A stretch of 64,000 nt of DNA from Dermanyssus gallinae (Eukaryota > Arthropoda > Arachnida > Mesostigmata > Dermanyssidae): assembly GCA_003439945.1 (NCBI GenBank), contig QVRM01005915.1, positions 584,501-648,500 of the forward strand, given 5' to 3'. The translations under genes were made by a program, and so were the position numbers. This document shows positions 1 to 11,489 of this stretch, one piece after another. Position 1 is the first letter of the stretch. Every line of letters begins with the position of its first letter. The notes beneath the pieces are model-generated. The model made no database searches, was not told where the DNA came from, and saw only the letters and a list, made by a program, of their open reading frames with translations.

Positions 1-415
1 ACTCCTTGACGTTGCCGCGGCTTTACTCTGTCCCAATCTCTCTTTTAATTTACGCATGCTTTTAAGGTGTTTAGCTGGCGAATCCTTATAATAATCCGTC
101 GACACAGGTATTCCTTGCAGGGTCCCGTCTTTAGCGTTTTCTTGTTTGTAGCTCTCATGCATGTAATTAATTTGAATATTTAGAGTGACAATCCATGTTA
201 TTGCATTCGTTGGCGGTTTTTCGATTCTCTTTTGGATCACGCTATTTTAAAATTGCTTTCGAGTTGTTATATTGCCATTTTAAGTGAAAACATGTCGTAT
301 TGTTTAAATTTAGGTTTGTTATTCCACTTTTTGTGCTTGCGTTTACATAACGCGACGATGACATTTTCGCGCATAGTTATGTCCTCAACCCGAGCACTCG
401 TCAGTGAGCCACGTT

Positions 416-420
<5 letters not shown>
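1..420. other. unassigned sequence
   Basis: I see no coding trace, RNA gene or repeat here; short ORFs have no recognisable motif. Confidence 0.5.

Positions 421-503
<83 letters not shown>
421..503. repeat. (AT)n microsatellite
   Basis: About 80 bp of alternating AT with a single G interruption near its right end, followed by an A-run. ORFs through it translate as alternating Tyr-Ile and are artefacts. Confidence 0.97.
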
Positions 504-1240
504 AAAAAAATTTTGCTTTTAGGCCGAGAAATATAGAATATGTTTACCAACCATGACTACTTGACATAGTTATCGTTACAAACAGAAACGAGCGTTAACA
601 TTTTTATTTCGAATCAGATCTTCAGAGAATTTTGAAACGATGTTAGCAACAAAATCAGAAATAACATAACCTGCTAGTGTTGCAATGGCTAACACTCTTA
701 GCGCATCGGTTGACATGTACGGTACGCATGGTCACGTACCATAAGGCTCTTTGAACGGAGTTTGACAGGCAGCCGCAAATGTTGCATAACGCATGTTTGC
801 TTTATCTGTTACGCAAGGTTTTCCCATGACTCCTGCCTACTTCTGAACGTCTCCTATCGCGAAGCGCTTTCATGTTTGTCGACTCAAACAACCCAGGGTA
901 AGCACTTACGTCATACCGCGTGTTATAGGACTTTTACTTATTCGTGTCTGCTTTGTTTTGCATCTCGTCTAGTTCTTTGTGAGCGTATCATTATAAGGAT
1001 AGTAATGATCGTAGTTATTATACTAAGTATGCTATTATTATAGCTATGATTATTCTTAAAGTAGCGTTTAGTAATCATAATATAGTAATAATTATTATAA
1101 TAATCATGATCATCGTAAGCCGTTTTCCCGCGCCGCCGGCTGTCGGACTCATGTAGTTAGAGAAGGGGCGATAGCGGCTTGTGTAAAGTCTGTTTCATTT
1201 ATTTTTCTAATATATAGCGGTATTTTTCTATAATAGCGGT
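504..1240. other. unassigned AT-rich sequence
   Basis: No recognisable gene. Bases 1000-1110 are very AT-rich with TAAT/ATTA-type runs. The 93-codon ORF at 762-1043 shows no family motif and no codon structure I trust. Confidence 0.5.
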
Positions 1241-1345
1241 ATATGGAGTATAATCTATTCTAAATGAGCATCGCTTAAAGAAAATTCGATCAACAACGGG
1301 GATCTCCGGCGGCACTCCGGTAGATGGCAGTCATAAAGCAGGGTC
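1241..1345 (+). repeat. dispersed repeat 'D', copy 1 (probable LINE debris)
   Basis: This stretch matches 18455-18540 and, more weakly, 50080-50140. Shared words are GAGCATCGCT, AAAGAAA, TTCGATCAACAAC and, in two copies, CGGC..CAC.CCGGTAGATG. The 18.4-kb copy lies directly after a LINE endonuclease fragment on the same strand, so this is probably a short piece of the same retroelement. No unbroken reading frame survives. Confidence 0.6.
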
Positions 1346-3689
1346 TGTATATTGCGGCTGCTAACGTCCTTTTTCCGTTCACACGGTACTTAATATGAGT
1401 CCGACGTCGGAAGGCGGGGGAAAATGAATTACGGTGATTATATCACGGATCGGAGGCCTATCGATATTGCATTTAACTGATCTCCCGCGAATTGTACATT
1501 AGTGTGGTTGTTCTGTGGACGTTGACCGTAATACTAAGTTTTTAAGTTATTGAACGTGAAAGTTATGAAAGATGATATCACAGGGCCCTTATTCTTGCGA
1601 TCTGTCCTTACTATTAGCCCTCATTTAGCCAGCATGAGTAGTTTTAAGGCAATGCTTTTCTGTCGAACACGACGGTATGTCTTGCTTCTTCACCGAACAA
1701 CTCGTCCACACGCAGTGGAATCAGGAACTGCGTATATATATATATATAAGTTTCAAGTAAACTAGCTCAATTGAGCGCTTTAGGCGATCCTAAATCGTAT
1801 TTTCTATCAGCAAACAAAAATAAGCCTGTGAGATATATACAGCCTCAGGCAAAATAAGCGTAAGTTTACTTGCAGATAAAGTGTTAGGCATAACAATGCA
1901 AATCCACTCTAGATGTTTAGTGAAGGTCTTCGTTGTTTGTCGTTATTCAATTCGTCAGCACGGCGACACCTGTGGCTCACTACCTGTGGATAAGCAGACA
2001 CACGTGTCGGCTATTCCTTTCATTTTTACAGGGTGCGCGGAGTAATGGTGGAAAAAGCACAGTTGCTAGTGGAAGAAAAGCAGTCGAAATAGTTGGTTAA
2101 ATAGTTGGTCGCTCGAAAAACTCGATATTGCAAAACTCTCCTGTCCCGCTGAGGAAGCTTTACAACTGCTCGTCACTTTTGCTAACAGTGCTTGACCGTT
2201 TTGGATTTAACCTGACATTATTATATCTAGTTCGTTTATTGATATTATATTGGTCATTGGTTTAACATAACATTGTATGCTACATAGTGGACAGTTTCTG
2301 TCGATAAAAGAAATGTTGAACTAAACTTATAATGTGTAGTTTGACAAGAACGACGATTGTACTGGTACTGTTAGAGTTTTACTAGGGTTACTCTATACAA
2401 GAGAGCTATTGCCTTTGCCAGGCCTGAAATTGGAATGTCGTAGCAGGAAGTTGGATATTTTTCTCGACTGCTGATTAGTATGCCATTATGCAGCACGTGT
2501 ACAAGAGCAATGCCATGTAAAACTAGCTAGCAAGAAGTCTGTGCAAAAAATCTGCTGGGGAAGAAAAATTCCTGGGGAGCTTGAATGATCAGCCTTTGTT
2601 TTGATCAGACCTCGTACCCCTGATCGGTACTGTTTGCTCTCATTAATACACGAGCCGCGCTTTCATATGTACGACATAAGGTTGTCATGCTTGGCCTAAT
2701 ACGTATTCTTCTGTTAGGTAATGCAACCATTGCGGTACATGAGAAGCTCGCGCGTCTTCACAGAGATCAACTGCGGATCGGTCCGATGGGAGTTATAAGC
2801 CAATTGTTCAGCTCTAACGCCCTGGGCGTGTCAGCATACCTGGTTGACGTCTCGCTCCATACCAAACAGTTAGGCCTTGTGTTTTGCAAGTAAACAGTGA
2901 AGGTAGCCAACAAGGCAGTTAATAAGGTTTTGCAGTAGATTAACTAACAACGTTTTGTACCTAAGCAATTAATATAATTCTGCAACTCAGCCAAGAGCAA
3001 CGCCAGTTTATCACCTTTATTGCTCTAACATTGGTTAGCTTTCAGGAACGTCCAGCGTCATCATTGTACGTATACAGACATTTTGTTGAGTTAATAATCC
3101 ACGAACGCTTCAAGCAATTCGTCCCAGGATTTCTTTCCATGCGAGGCACGGTTTGCCAAGACGTCAGTCAAGGAAGTGCAAGTTTTCGCATCATTGCGCG
3201 TGGTAGCCGCAAAAACACTGCGTTGCTCTACACGCTAACATGGAACCTCTTAAGCACTAGATTAGCATTTACATTTAAACTACTGTCATTGACGATGACC
3301 GAAAGCGGTAGCTATTAACTAGTTAATTAATCTGTCGTTTTTATTACAATAAATGAGCGAACTCTATATTCCTCTGCCCCCTATAGGGGTAAACCGCAAA
3401 ACCTGCCGCATTTAGAGTGATCGATTGCCTAGTATGCTGTAATCTTTGAAGAAGAAGTAGTAAAAAAGTCGCGTTTTGCAGTCACAGGCACTCTCTCTGT
3501 TGCAACACCAGAATGTTGTGCCGAAAGACAACAGCCACAACAGGAAAAACCGAACAATTCGACCGGCGGTTGTCGGGCATCTTCGCTTGCTCGTATTTTT
3601 CCGATGTGCTATAGCCACGCATTCAGACTACAACAGTCAGAAACCACTGGTCATTTTATCCCAGCGGGAACGCCAGGCCTCCAACTTTT
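1346..3689. other. unassigned sequence
   Basis: No recognisable coding or RNA feature. A short (TA)n tract sits at 1733-1748. ORFs at 1550-1765, 2687-2893 and 3031-3318 carry no motif I know and are probably chance. Confidence 0.5.
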
Positions 3690-3700
3690 TATATATATAC

Positions 3701-3819
3701 GTCACCGGGACGATGTGGTCCAAATGGTGGGCGACTCTGATGCTATGAGCCGTGAGTTCGATCCCAACACATATGGGGCAAATGCCAGCGATTTGTTTAT
3801 TGTGTAACCTGGCTATATA
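3701..3819 (+). mobile_element. tRNA-like SINE candidate (SINE-3)
   Basis: The segment has a tRNA-type promoter: an A-box-like stretch around 3711-3732 (GTGGTCCAAATGGTGGGC) and a B box GAGTTCGATCCC at 3753-3764, about the right distance apart. It is bracketed by the direct repeat TATATATATAC at 3690-3700 and 3820-3830, which fits a target-site duplication inside a (TA)n tract. It is only about 120 bp long. No second copy was found in the window, so family status is inferred from structure alone. A degenerate tRNA pseudogene is the alternative. Confidence 0.5.
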
Positions 3820-3830
3820 TATATATATAC

Positions 3831-4469
3831 ACGTGTACCTACATTTACCGACAATGTAGTTACAAACCACGTTTGAAATGTTCATACAAACCGTTTGCCG
3901 TTGCAAGTGCTGTTAAAAATTGTTATTACAATTGTGTGCTATCGCTTTCTTCCATTATCGTATATACCTATATGTGCGCACAAATAGAAGCGAGTTCTGC
4001 CCAAATTGCAAAAAAAAAAATGACGAACGTACCTATGAAAAACGTACCGGTCCCTCGGCAATAATTCCGCTAGAATATTAGCGGCCGCACGATATACCTA
4101 TAAACTTTGTGAATATCTACCCCTATTTTGGGGATATCCAACAACATCTGCAGACAAAAGCCGCTTCCCCTGAAGGTGCATGGAGATTGCTCGGCCGACC
4201 GTGACCCTTTCATATGCAAATGGTACGCAGAACGTATTTGAACATGCATATGAACCAACCTCATAAAAATATAGTTACTTTGCGTTCCCATTTTTTTTAC
4301 GAATACGAAATATGAATACGTTTATTTATATCAGCATGCCCACTTATAACGCTTATAATTTGTAATAGCAGCACCTTAAACTGCATTGGAACAAAACAAG
4401 CTAATAGGTAATTCGATTAATTAGCAGCTAGATTCTCATGGCGCCGTTTACCTACATACATTGATTGCT

Positions 4470-4470
<1 letters not shown>
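3831..4470. other. unassigned sequence
   Basis: No coding trace recognised; an A-run lies near 4010-4020. Confidence 0.5.

Positions 4471-4554
<84 letters not shown>
4471..4554. repeat. (TA)n microsatellite
   Basis: About 84 bp of uninterrupted alternating TA. Confidence 0.97.
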
Positions 4555-4560
<6 letters not shown>

Positions 4561-4917
4561 ATGCTTATTAGATGCAGATATGTCTACCAGTGCGTAGGAC
4601 TAACCGCTTAAAAAAGACTAATAACTGAGCGAAAAGACTCGGATCCTGGTTCGAGAATGACGACGGGAGCAGACCAACTAGTTCGCGTAAGTCCTAACAG
4701 GCTACTGACGCTTCCAGAGAATGTCTGTCAGGTAGTTTATTGACTATATAACAGGTATTCTATTTTCGTATATTAGACTATTAACATACACCGGATTAGA
4801 GCATTCAAGTAAACGATGTGGTGGCCAGGTCGTACACAAATTGTATGGTGAATTCCAAGCACAGCGTATTGAGTAGATCAAGTAATCTCTCAGCGGGGCT
4901 TAAGTACATGCCTACGA

Positions 4918-5290
4918 TACTACATCTCTTTGTGGTTGTCATCATTATACTGAATTTTCACTTCACAAGGTCTGCCAGTGTACAAAACGGCTACGCCTCC
5001 ACTTGATCTACTTGCTTCTGCTGCGTGTTGTGCTAGACACTCAGCTGTGTAAAATACATTTACGTTTATGCTCCTTGTAAACCATGTTTCTGTTAAAATT
5101 ACAATATCAAACGCGGATAATTCCACGTGTGGGAGAAACTCTAGACCTATTCTGGCGCCCTTGATATTCCATTGTATTATATTTAATTCCAGCGTCGGCC
5201 TCGCACAGGAAGACGCTGCACTTGAGATGGGTACTGATGTCTATCTAGTAAGTCCCCAACAGAGCAGCGAACGGATTGTGTGAGGGGTAA
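4918..5290 (-). pseudogene. LINE APE-type endonuclease, N-terminal fragment
   Basis: Read on the minus strand from about 5230 down to 4918, the translation starts with the classic endonuclease opening (NIIQWNIKGA). About 24 residues later comes the conserved block DIVILTETW, then an SSGGVAVLY block. These are the Asn- and Glu-containing catalytic motifs of the apurinic-like endonuclease that nicks target DNA for LINE insertion. The frame stops at 4920, so only about the first 100 of some 220 residues remain. Bases 5291-5530, upstream on this strand, contain a (TGT)n tract at 5367-5385 and may be the end of ORF1, but no frame is clear. The element faces away from the RT fragment that starts at about 5.76 kb, so the two are separate insertions. 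Confidence 0.8.
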
Positions 5291-5554
5291 GGGTTGGCCA
5301 TCATTGGAGGAAACCTCATTAAGTTAACCGGGTCATGCCCATGATGACTATTACGGTTGGTCCGGGTGTTGTTGTTGTTGTTGCTGTTTTTCTTTTTAGC
5401 ATTCGCCCTGTTGACTCCGGTTCTTCTTTGATTAGCTTGTCATGGCCCCTGCTGATAGCTCTGTTTGCCGGTACGAAGGTGCTTCCAGAGACACCGGCAA
5501 AAAGTTGCAGCGCTTAGCGTAGGGGAGACAGACAAAGGGCCATCTGCCCAACGT

Positions 5555-6660
5555 AAAGCTCCTTTGCGAAGGTTCTCTTATGGTTTCGATGTAACAGTCT
5601 TATAAAAACCCAGGCTACCTGCCGGCGGAGAGAAATGTGTTGTAGTAGATAGGTGGGTATGCCAACCCCGAGATTCCGAACTGTACCCAGCGTTTTTGAC
5701 CAAATTAGACGTGCGTATGTTTTTTCTACACAATAGGTTAGGTCAAGATAAGGCATACGCCACGCTTATCGATCAGTATAAAGTGTTGTAACTTCTGCGC
5801 CTATATGCAGACATACTTGTTCAACAACGAGTCTTCCGAAGTTACCTTAAGACCTTTTGCCGTCCCTCGAGGAAGTGTGATGGGTCCTCTTTTATACATT
5901 TTGTATTGCAACGATTTCTTTCAAATAAAAGACTGCTCTACTAAATACATGTATGCGGATGACACAGCACTTATCTATACACAACAATCACTTGAGAATA
6001 CGCAACACATAGAACGAAGCTTAAGTAAAATCGAGACGTGGATGAAACAAAACGGACTTGTGATAAATCACAGCAAAACTAAGTTTATACAGTTCGAACT
6101 CCGAAGTCGTCCGGCTTTAGCACACATACAACTACACAACTATCTCAATATAACCAGCTCTATGCATTGTCACTGCCCCTTAATCGAACGAACTGATACG
6201 ATAAAATATTTGGGAATGATGATTTCGAGCAACCTATCTTGACAACCACACGTCAATTATATTGCCAAGAAAATGAGGATGGGCGTGGCAATATTAAGCC
6301 AGATAAGAAACTCAGCGACATCCTTTTCGACATCAGTACGCAGAATCAGTGCTCTCCCATTTTCTTCTGAAAGAGCCACATGTTGCCACATGGGCGTGAA
6401 ATACAAGAGAGACAAAGATCAAGTCACCAATATCTTACCAGAGCACGCCAACATGGCACCTTCAATTTGGAAAACATAAAGAGTAAAACCATGAAAAGAC
6501 TGGTTGCCAGTCATTTTATTAAGCTATTAAATAGTTGTCCTGATAACATACGACACCAAACAAACGAGACCACTAGACATATCAAGGAACCAATACGAGA
6601 ACACATTACATCACTCAGCCAGGAGCAACTGTCCAGGTTAATTGAATAAACCACCATTCC
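5555..6660 (+). mobile_element. CR1/Jockey-like LINE fragment, RT to C-terminus
   Basis: A reverse-transcriptase frame is open at 5805-6242. It reads VPRGSVMGPLLYILYCNDF, then YADDTALIY, the metal-binding catalytic box, and later GLVINHSKTKF. The Gly-Ser-Val-x-Gly-Pro-Leu box and YADDT are typical of CR1/Jockey-type elements. A stop at 6240 follows SSNLS, but the frame resumes at once with QPHVNYIAKKMRMG. Another frame shift precedes the C-terminal part at 6380-6649. Upstream of 5805 the homology continues in broken frames to about 5555. It is a dead copy. The sequence after 6650 to about 6850 is probably its 3' UTR, but this is inference. Confidence 0.85.
5805..6242 (+). pseudogene. reverse transcriptase domain fragment
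   Basis: This open segment of 145 codons covers RT motifs from the VPRGSV block through YADDT (residues about 50-54) to the downstream K(T/x)KF block. The usual first-choice Met at 5805 is not a real start, because homology extends upstream without one. The catalytic YADD aspartates are intact although the element as a whole is broken. Function in life would be cDNA synthesis at a nicked target site. Confidence 0.85.
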
Positions 6661-6850
6661 AATAACACAAAATGTAGGACACTCAAAAACTACGCATTAC
6701 GCACAAAAACATCATCACATGAAATGCAAACACAGACAACATGTTACCACCGTAACGGGTTTCCACATGAACGCCCACACACATTTCAGCAGCCATGAGA
6801 CAGCACAACTACACGTATGCAGACACGCGTGTGCAGATATATATATATAT

Positions 6851-7040
6851 ATTTTTTTTTTTGTAAGGCAATTGCCCGTGTACGGTTTATTCATGTCATG
6901 GCTAATTTTAATCTACTCCGGCATTTACCTTGTCTAAATTGGAAACCATGCAAACCAATTTAAGAGTGGCCGGTCTGGGTCTTGAACCCAGTCCTCCCGA
7001 ATGCAAGGCACAGGCTTTGCCACTAAGCCATCTTGCTCGG
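6851..7040 (-). mobile_element. tRNA-derived SINE, family SINE-2, copy A
   Basis: On the minus strand from 7040 the sequence has an A box (TGGCTTAGTGGC) and a B box (GGGTTCAAGACCC) with tRNA-like spacing. A body follows and ends in a run of A (T-run at 6851-6862 on the plus strand). The second copy at 13205-13408 shares CTTGCATTCGGGAGG, GGCCACTC and the tail words CATGGTTTC.AATTTA and CAAGGT.AATGCC.GAGT, so this is a family and not a tRNA gene. (TA)n tracts flank both ends (6838-6850 and 7042-7054), consistent with insertion into a TA tract. Transcription in life would be by RNA polymerase III. Confidence 0.85.
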
Positions 7041-7069
7041 TAATATATATATATATGTGTGTGTGTGTG
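7041..7069. repeat. (TA)n/(TG)n compound microsatellite
   Basis: Seven TA units followed by about seven TG units, directly at the 5' end of the SINE-2 copy. Confidence 0.9.
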
Positions 7070-8190
7070 CACATGGTGTCATAGTCATACGTGCCGAAGA
7101 CGTGACATGTGGGAGACAGCGACGCGAGCCTACACATTGCGTCACTTGGCGGCCTTTAAGCGTACTGTCCATGGCCGAGGCGGGTGGCCATATCTGGCTA
7201 TCCACGAAGACCATGAAATACAACTTCAAGCGACCACTAACATTATATATTTCGACCAGATCTCTAAACACTCAGGCATATTACTATTACTATCATTATT
7301 ATTTTTCAACTACTATTATTTTTTAAAACATAAATATAATATGTAGGTAACACGGTGCTAAGAAGATGGAAAGAAAAATAAAACATATGTATTGGATGTT
7401 CCAGTGCTGCGTACACGGGCTTTCAGTCTTACGAACTACACGACTATAATGTTGTAATACGCATAAGAGACTGTAAATAAAATGCACAAAAAAAATAAAC
7501 ACCGTAGCGATGCAGATAGATTTTGTCTCTGTATTGGCGAATCCGGGCCAACACTAATTCCAAAACAGGGTCTGCCGGAAGGGTACTGCAATCTTATACC
7601 CACCGCGTTGCTTTTTCAAGTCTGGTTGACTATACGGGTTATGTTTGTGGATGTCGATTTGTTTTTACCAACAATCGTATTATTTGGCTCTTATAGGGCA
7701 GAGACGGCCGACTGCCCATTCATCGGTGTTGTAGGAAACAATCGTGACTTGGGTTTACAAACGAGCAAAGTCTGCCCTGCCGAAAAGTCATGAACGTTTT
7801 AACCGACTCTTATGTGTACTTACTTGTAGAAAATACTAAGAAGCAACTTAAATAATATACAAATTTGAATAGTGCGAAAAATCCCTGCAGTCGCCGCGTA
7901 CCTTGTAGAAGAGAATGTATTGGGCTCACGCCAGACAGAGCGCTACTTGCTCTAGGTAATAGAACCACATCAATTCTGGGCTCCTGATATTCAAACAGAA
8001 AAAGATTAGACCTAACTGTTGGGAACTGAACTAGGAAAAATTACAGATTGACGGAATTGTAGTATTGTCTGATATAGTTTTCCATATGATGGCGTCAATG
8101 CTATCATGACTCTCGTAGGTCATGAGTAAAACCTTTACAAGTCCTTAGTATGGCGATACCTGTGACGTACTTTTGCCGACACTAGCGCAT
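7070..8190. other. unassigned sequence
   Basis: No gene recognised. ORFs at 7033-7326 and 7482-7793 have no motif I know; bases 7280-7340 are T/A-rich simple sequence. Confidence 0.45.
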
Positions 8191-8194
8191 TATC

Positions 8195-9750
8195 TTGTTT
8201 ACGCCGTATAGAACAAGACAAGCTGGATCCCAATGACGCTAAGCGTTTGTTACGCTACGCCAAAAAGCGTCTAAAAAAGCGTGGGAGATGCTGAAAAATC
8301 AGAAGTTTTAAGACGTCATTTCGAAACTGTATACAGACAGCCTGGCGACACAAGCTTCGTAGCGACTAAGCAAACCGATTTCGGCCTCAATGACGTCGTA
8401 TTCACTCTAAGCTTATCTACACGAAGCTGCGTGAAACAAAGAGGAAGTGCAGTCTGACCCCCGACGGGTTCCCGCCCGTCGGGGGATTTTCTTTAACGAA
8501 CTGGCCTTGGCCCTCGCGGACCCCTTGGAAATGATCTTTACTCGCAGTTTTGAGGAGGGAATGGTCCCCATGTTTTTTAAAGAATCTGTTGTGACGGCTG
8601 TGCACAATAAGGGACCGCGATCTCTCCCAGAAAACTACCGATCGGTAGCTCGAGGCTCTATACCTTCTCATGGAAAAGATTATCGTCGATGAAATTTTTA
8701 ACTACCTTGACGCTATGAACTCCTGGACCCTCATCAGCATGGGTTTAGAAAGGGACGCTCCACTGAAACTCAACTTCTTGAGGTCTGCCATGATTGGGCT
8801 ATCGCGCGCAACAGGGTCATCCCCATACACACGGTTTATTTTGATTTCTCGCAAGCATTCGACAGGGTAAATCATAAGATTCTCTTGTCTAAAATGGCGA
8901 CGCTTGGAATCGGCCCTCGAAGCCTGGCTTAGTGTCACTCATATCTAACATCTCTGGGTTTCCCCAAGGGTCCTGTTTAGGCCCACTTATGTATATAAGC
9001 TTTGCTTAGGACTTATGAAAACGTCTGCGCAACCTGAAGATAACATACGCCATCTATGCAGACGGCCTAAAAACATATGCCCAGTTTAGAGGACACGAGG
9101 ATTGCCTGAATATTCAAGCAGCCATTAAAAGTATTTCCACCTGGTGTAAGCTAAATGATATGGTAATCTCCGTTCCGAAGTGCGCCGTCCTAAAGACAGC
9201 TCCCGACAACTTCAAGTATCAACTTTCCCTATACCTGAGGTCACATCCTCAGCAAAAGCTGCCTCTCCACTCAGCAATATGAAACTGAAGGTATTCTCAT
9301 CACAAGATGCCTCCAAATACCTGCGCATCTATGTCGCCCTCGTAGGGCCAAAATGGTCATACTGCGTTCACGTGTGGGCACCTTTCTACGACAAGGATAC
9401 ACGTCTGCTGCATCGTATTCAAGACAAGTTTTTAAAGAGAGATTCAAGAAGGTGCAACTTGACGCGGGACAGAGTCGTACTCCCAAGTGTAGCGGAGTAC
9501 CAGCGCCGTGTTAACTACCGCGTTTTTATGGATTTCATACGCAATTCAATTATTTATAGATACTACCACGTGCGATCAAACAGACTACAGAGTCGCGGTT
9601 CTATTTAACCGCCCGAGATTGCTAGTGTGGCAGTCGTTGCTCACTCATTTGTTTGGCAAACAGCTCGCTTTGCCCGCAAATGCGAGCAATTCATTTCTCT
9701 TGCTTGGCCCCTTTTTAAATAAAGAAGATATTTGTATTGTATTGTAGAAG
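8195..9750 (+). mobile_element. CR1/Jockey-like LINE fragment with 3' tail
   Basis: Recognisable blocks follow in the right order but in shifting frames. First comes a pre-RT part around 8450-8660, with FEEGMVP followed by NKGPRSLPENYRSV. Then HGFRKGRSTETQLLE appears at about 8735, YFDFSQAFDRVNH at about 8840, and LGFPQGSCLGPLMYI at about 8955. A damaged catalytic box YAIYADGLKTYAQ sits near 9050, where YADD has become YADG. A thumb region runs to about 9560. The element ends in AATAAAGAAGATATTTGTATTGTATTG around 9718-9747, a polyadenylation-like signal followed by short tail repeats. Many stops and frameshifts show it is an old copy. Confidence 0.85.
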
Positions 9751-10165
9751 TGTTTTCCCGCATAGAACGACTCTTCGCACTGTGTTTAGGGCTTAATCGC
9801 CGTCCTCGGCGATCGCCTGTTCTCAAAAATTAGATTACAACCAACCAGAGTATTGAGCAGGGTTGGTCATTAATCCGATGCACTCTTTTTTGGGAGTACA
9901 CAGTTGCTTCTGATTTTTACGGCAAGGCCAACGGTTTTGAGAGATTTCCAGAGGGTTGAATATAGATTTACAGAGGGTCGACTTAAACGACCAGTTGTAT
10001 GTCTACAGCACAGCCAATCTGGTAGCAAAGCGTTACCCCATCTTGATGCTCCTCGTTTCGACTTCCCGTGTAAGGCCATACTCCAAGACGGCTCCTCCGC
10101 TGTTCCTCAGGCTTTATCATTAGCTTCGTGATGGATTCGAGGGAGGCTGTTGTAGGTTTTGATAA
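9751..10165. other. unassigned sequence between two LINEs
   Basis: The two elements converge here. ORFs on both strands (9870-10131) lack recognisable motifs. Confidence 0.45.
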
Positions 10166-10674
10166 CGACAATTACAATTATGTTTATTTCACTCAATTTG
10201 AGTAAAATATACAGTTCAAAATGTTTCTTCATGAATCTACATCATCTTCACGCTTCCGACGAGAGAAGTAGTGCAACGATTTTTGGTTGCAGGCAGAACC
10301 GGCAGGTGCACAATTCGTACCCCTCGTGAAAGGCTGCGTTCCAGGTAGTGATTACCGTGCACTATGTACCTGGTATATACGTGGCGACTGTCACATGCAG
10401 GGCCAGACTAAAGGTGCAAGGCATTGAAAATGTCCAAACCACCGACCTCCCGTGTGGCCTGTTCGACTTAAGCTTACCACTCCAAAATAAAACATTCGTA
10501 AAGTACAATACGTGGCATCTTCAGTCTTAGTAGGATTGTTTCGGCAGCCGGTGGAGAGCCTGACATAAGATACACAAAGCCGCTCCTTGCTCGGATAGGC
10601 AAGCAAAGCACTCGCTTCATATATAATGAAACACACCTTTCAAGTTTGTTAAAATTCGCCAGCGTGAGATGGTT

Positions 10675-10992
10675 TCACACCCTGTCAACCCCATACATCA
10701 GCCCCGAAACAACCTCAAGCATGAAGAGCCTCATTGCTGAGAAAACGGACAGTCTTCGGATATTTCCTACTTCCCCGTAAAGAGAGACAAGTGCCTTCCA
10801 TACTGTTTCATTTATATGCGCTGTGAACGTCGTTCCTGTATAATAAACCCGAAGGCCAAGATACTGGAATGAGTTAACAAACTCCAATGGTTGGCCGCAA
10901 CGACGTATAACGTCTCTGGCAGCCAATCGACCTCCACGCCTGAATTTCATGGCCTTGGTCTTCCTGGTGTTTCTCTCAAGCCCAGGTCGCAA
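10675..10992 (-). pseudogene. RT thumb region, family B
   Basis: The frame carries KTKAMKFRRGGRLAA, then PLEFVNSFQYLGLRV and TTFTAHINETV. This is the block that follows YADD in families A and B. It is a frameshifted continuation of the RT at 10947-11489. Confidence 0.85.
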
Positions 10993-11489
10993 TGAGCGAC
11001 CACGATGTCATCTGCATACATCAGCACCACTGCTTTTTGGTACTCCTGTGGGACGTAACCAACGAGGTCAGCAAGGAGAAATGTAAATGAGACGCATCTT
11101 TGCGGGTCTTTTTGCGGAGCTCCCACACTTTGCTTAATCTCCAATACATCCTGCTCACCGTCTACCAACAAGGTGTCCTTCTCAAAGAAGCTTGCAATTG
11201 CACTCAGGATAGAGCCACCGACTCCTGCTCGTTGGAATGCTTTAACCAGCAGATGGTAACGGGCTTTGTCAAAAACCTTGACGCAGTCAATAAAGACTCC
11301 ATACAGATGACCTTTGGGTTGTGCCACAGTTCGCTCGATTTTTGACTGGAGAACGTGGATTGCATCACGGGTGCCTCGGCATCTTCTAAAGCCGAATTGC
11401 TCCGGTGGAAGTGCCTCTTCAACCACGTGCTCAAGTCGTCGAATAACCAACTTACAGAAAATCTTCTTTAATGAGCGTTCTGACGCCAC
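10947..11489 (-). pseudogene. reverse transcriptase core, family B
   Basis: An open stretch of 180 codons contains PPEQFGFRRCRGTRDAIHVL, then GVFIDCVKVFDKARYH (the catalytic Asp block, normally D.KKAFD). The GDPLSP-type block is degraded to GAPQKDPQRCVSFTFLL, and the catalytic box MYADDIVVAH is intact. After the YADD box the frame shifts, and the homology resumes in the ORF at 10675-10992 (TKAMKFRRGGRLAARD). The length matches fingers and palm of a LINE RT. The Met is not a real start. Confidence 0.88.

Noticed and set aside
6965..7040. A genuine tRNA gene on the minus strand.
   Set aside because: The body and tail are shared with another copy at 13.2 kb, so it is a SINE head; stems of a cloverleaf are not well kept.
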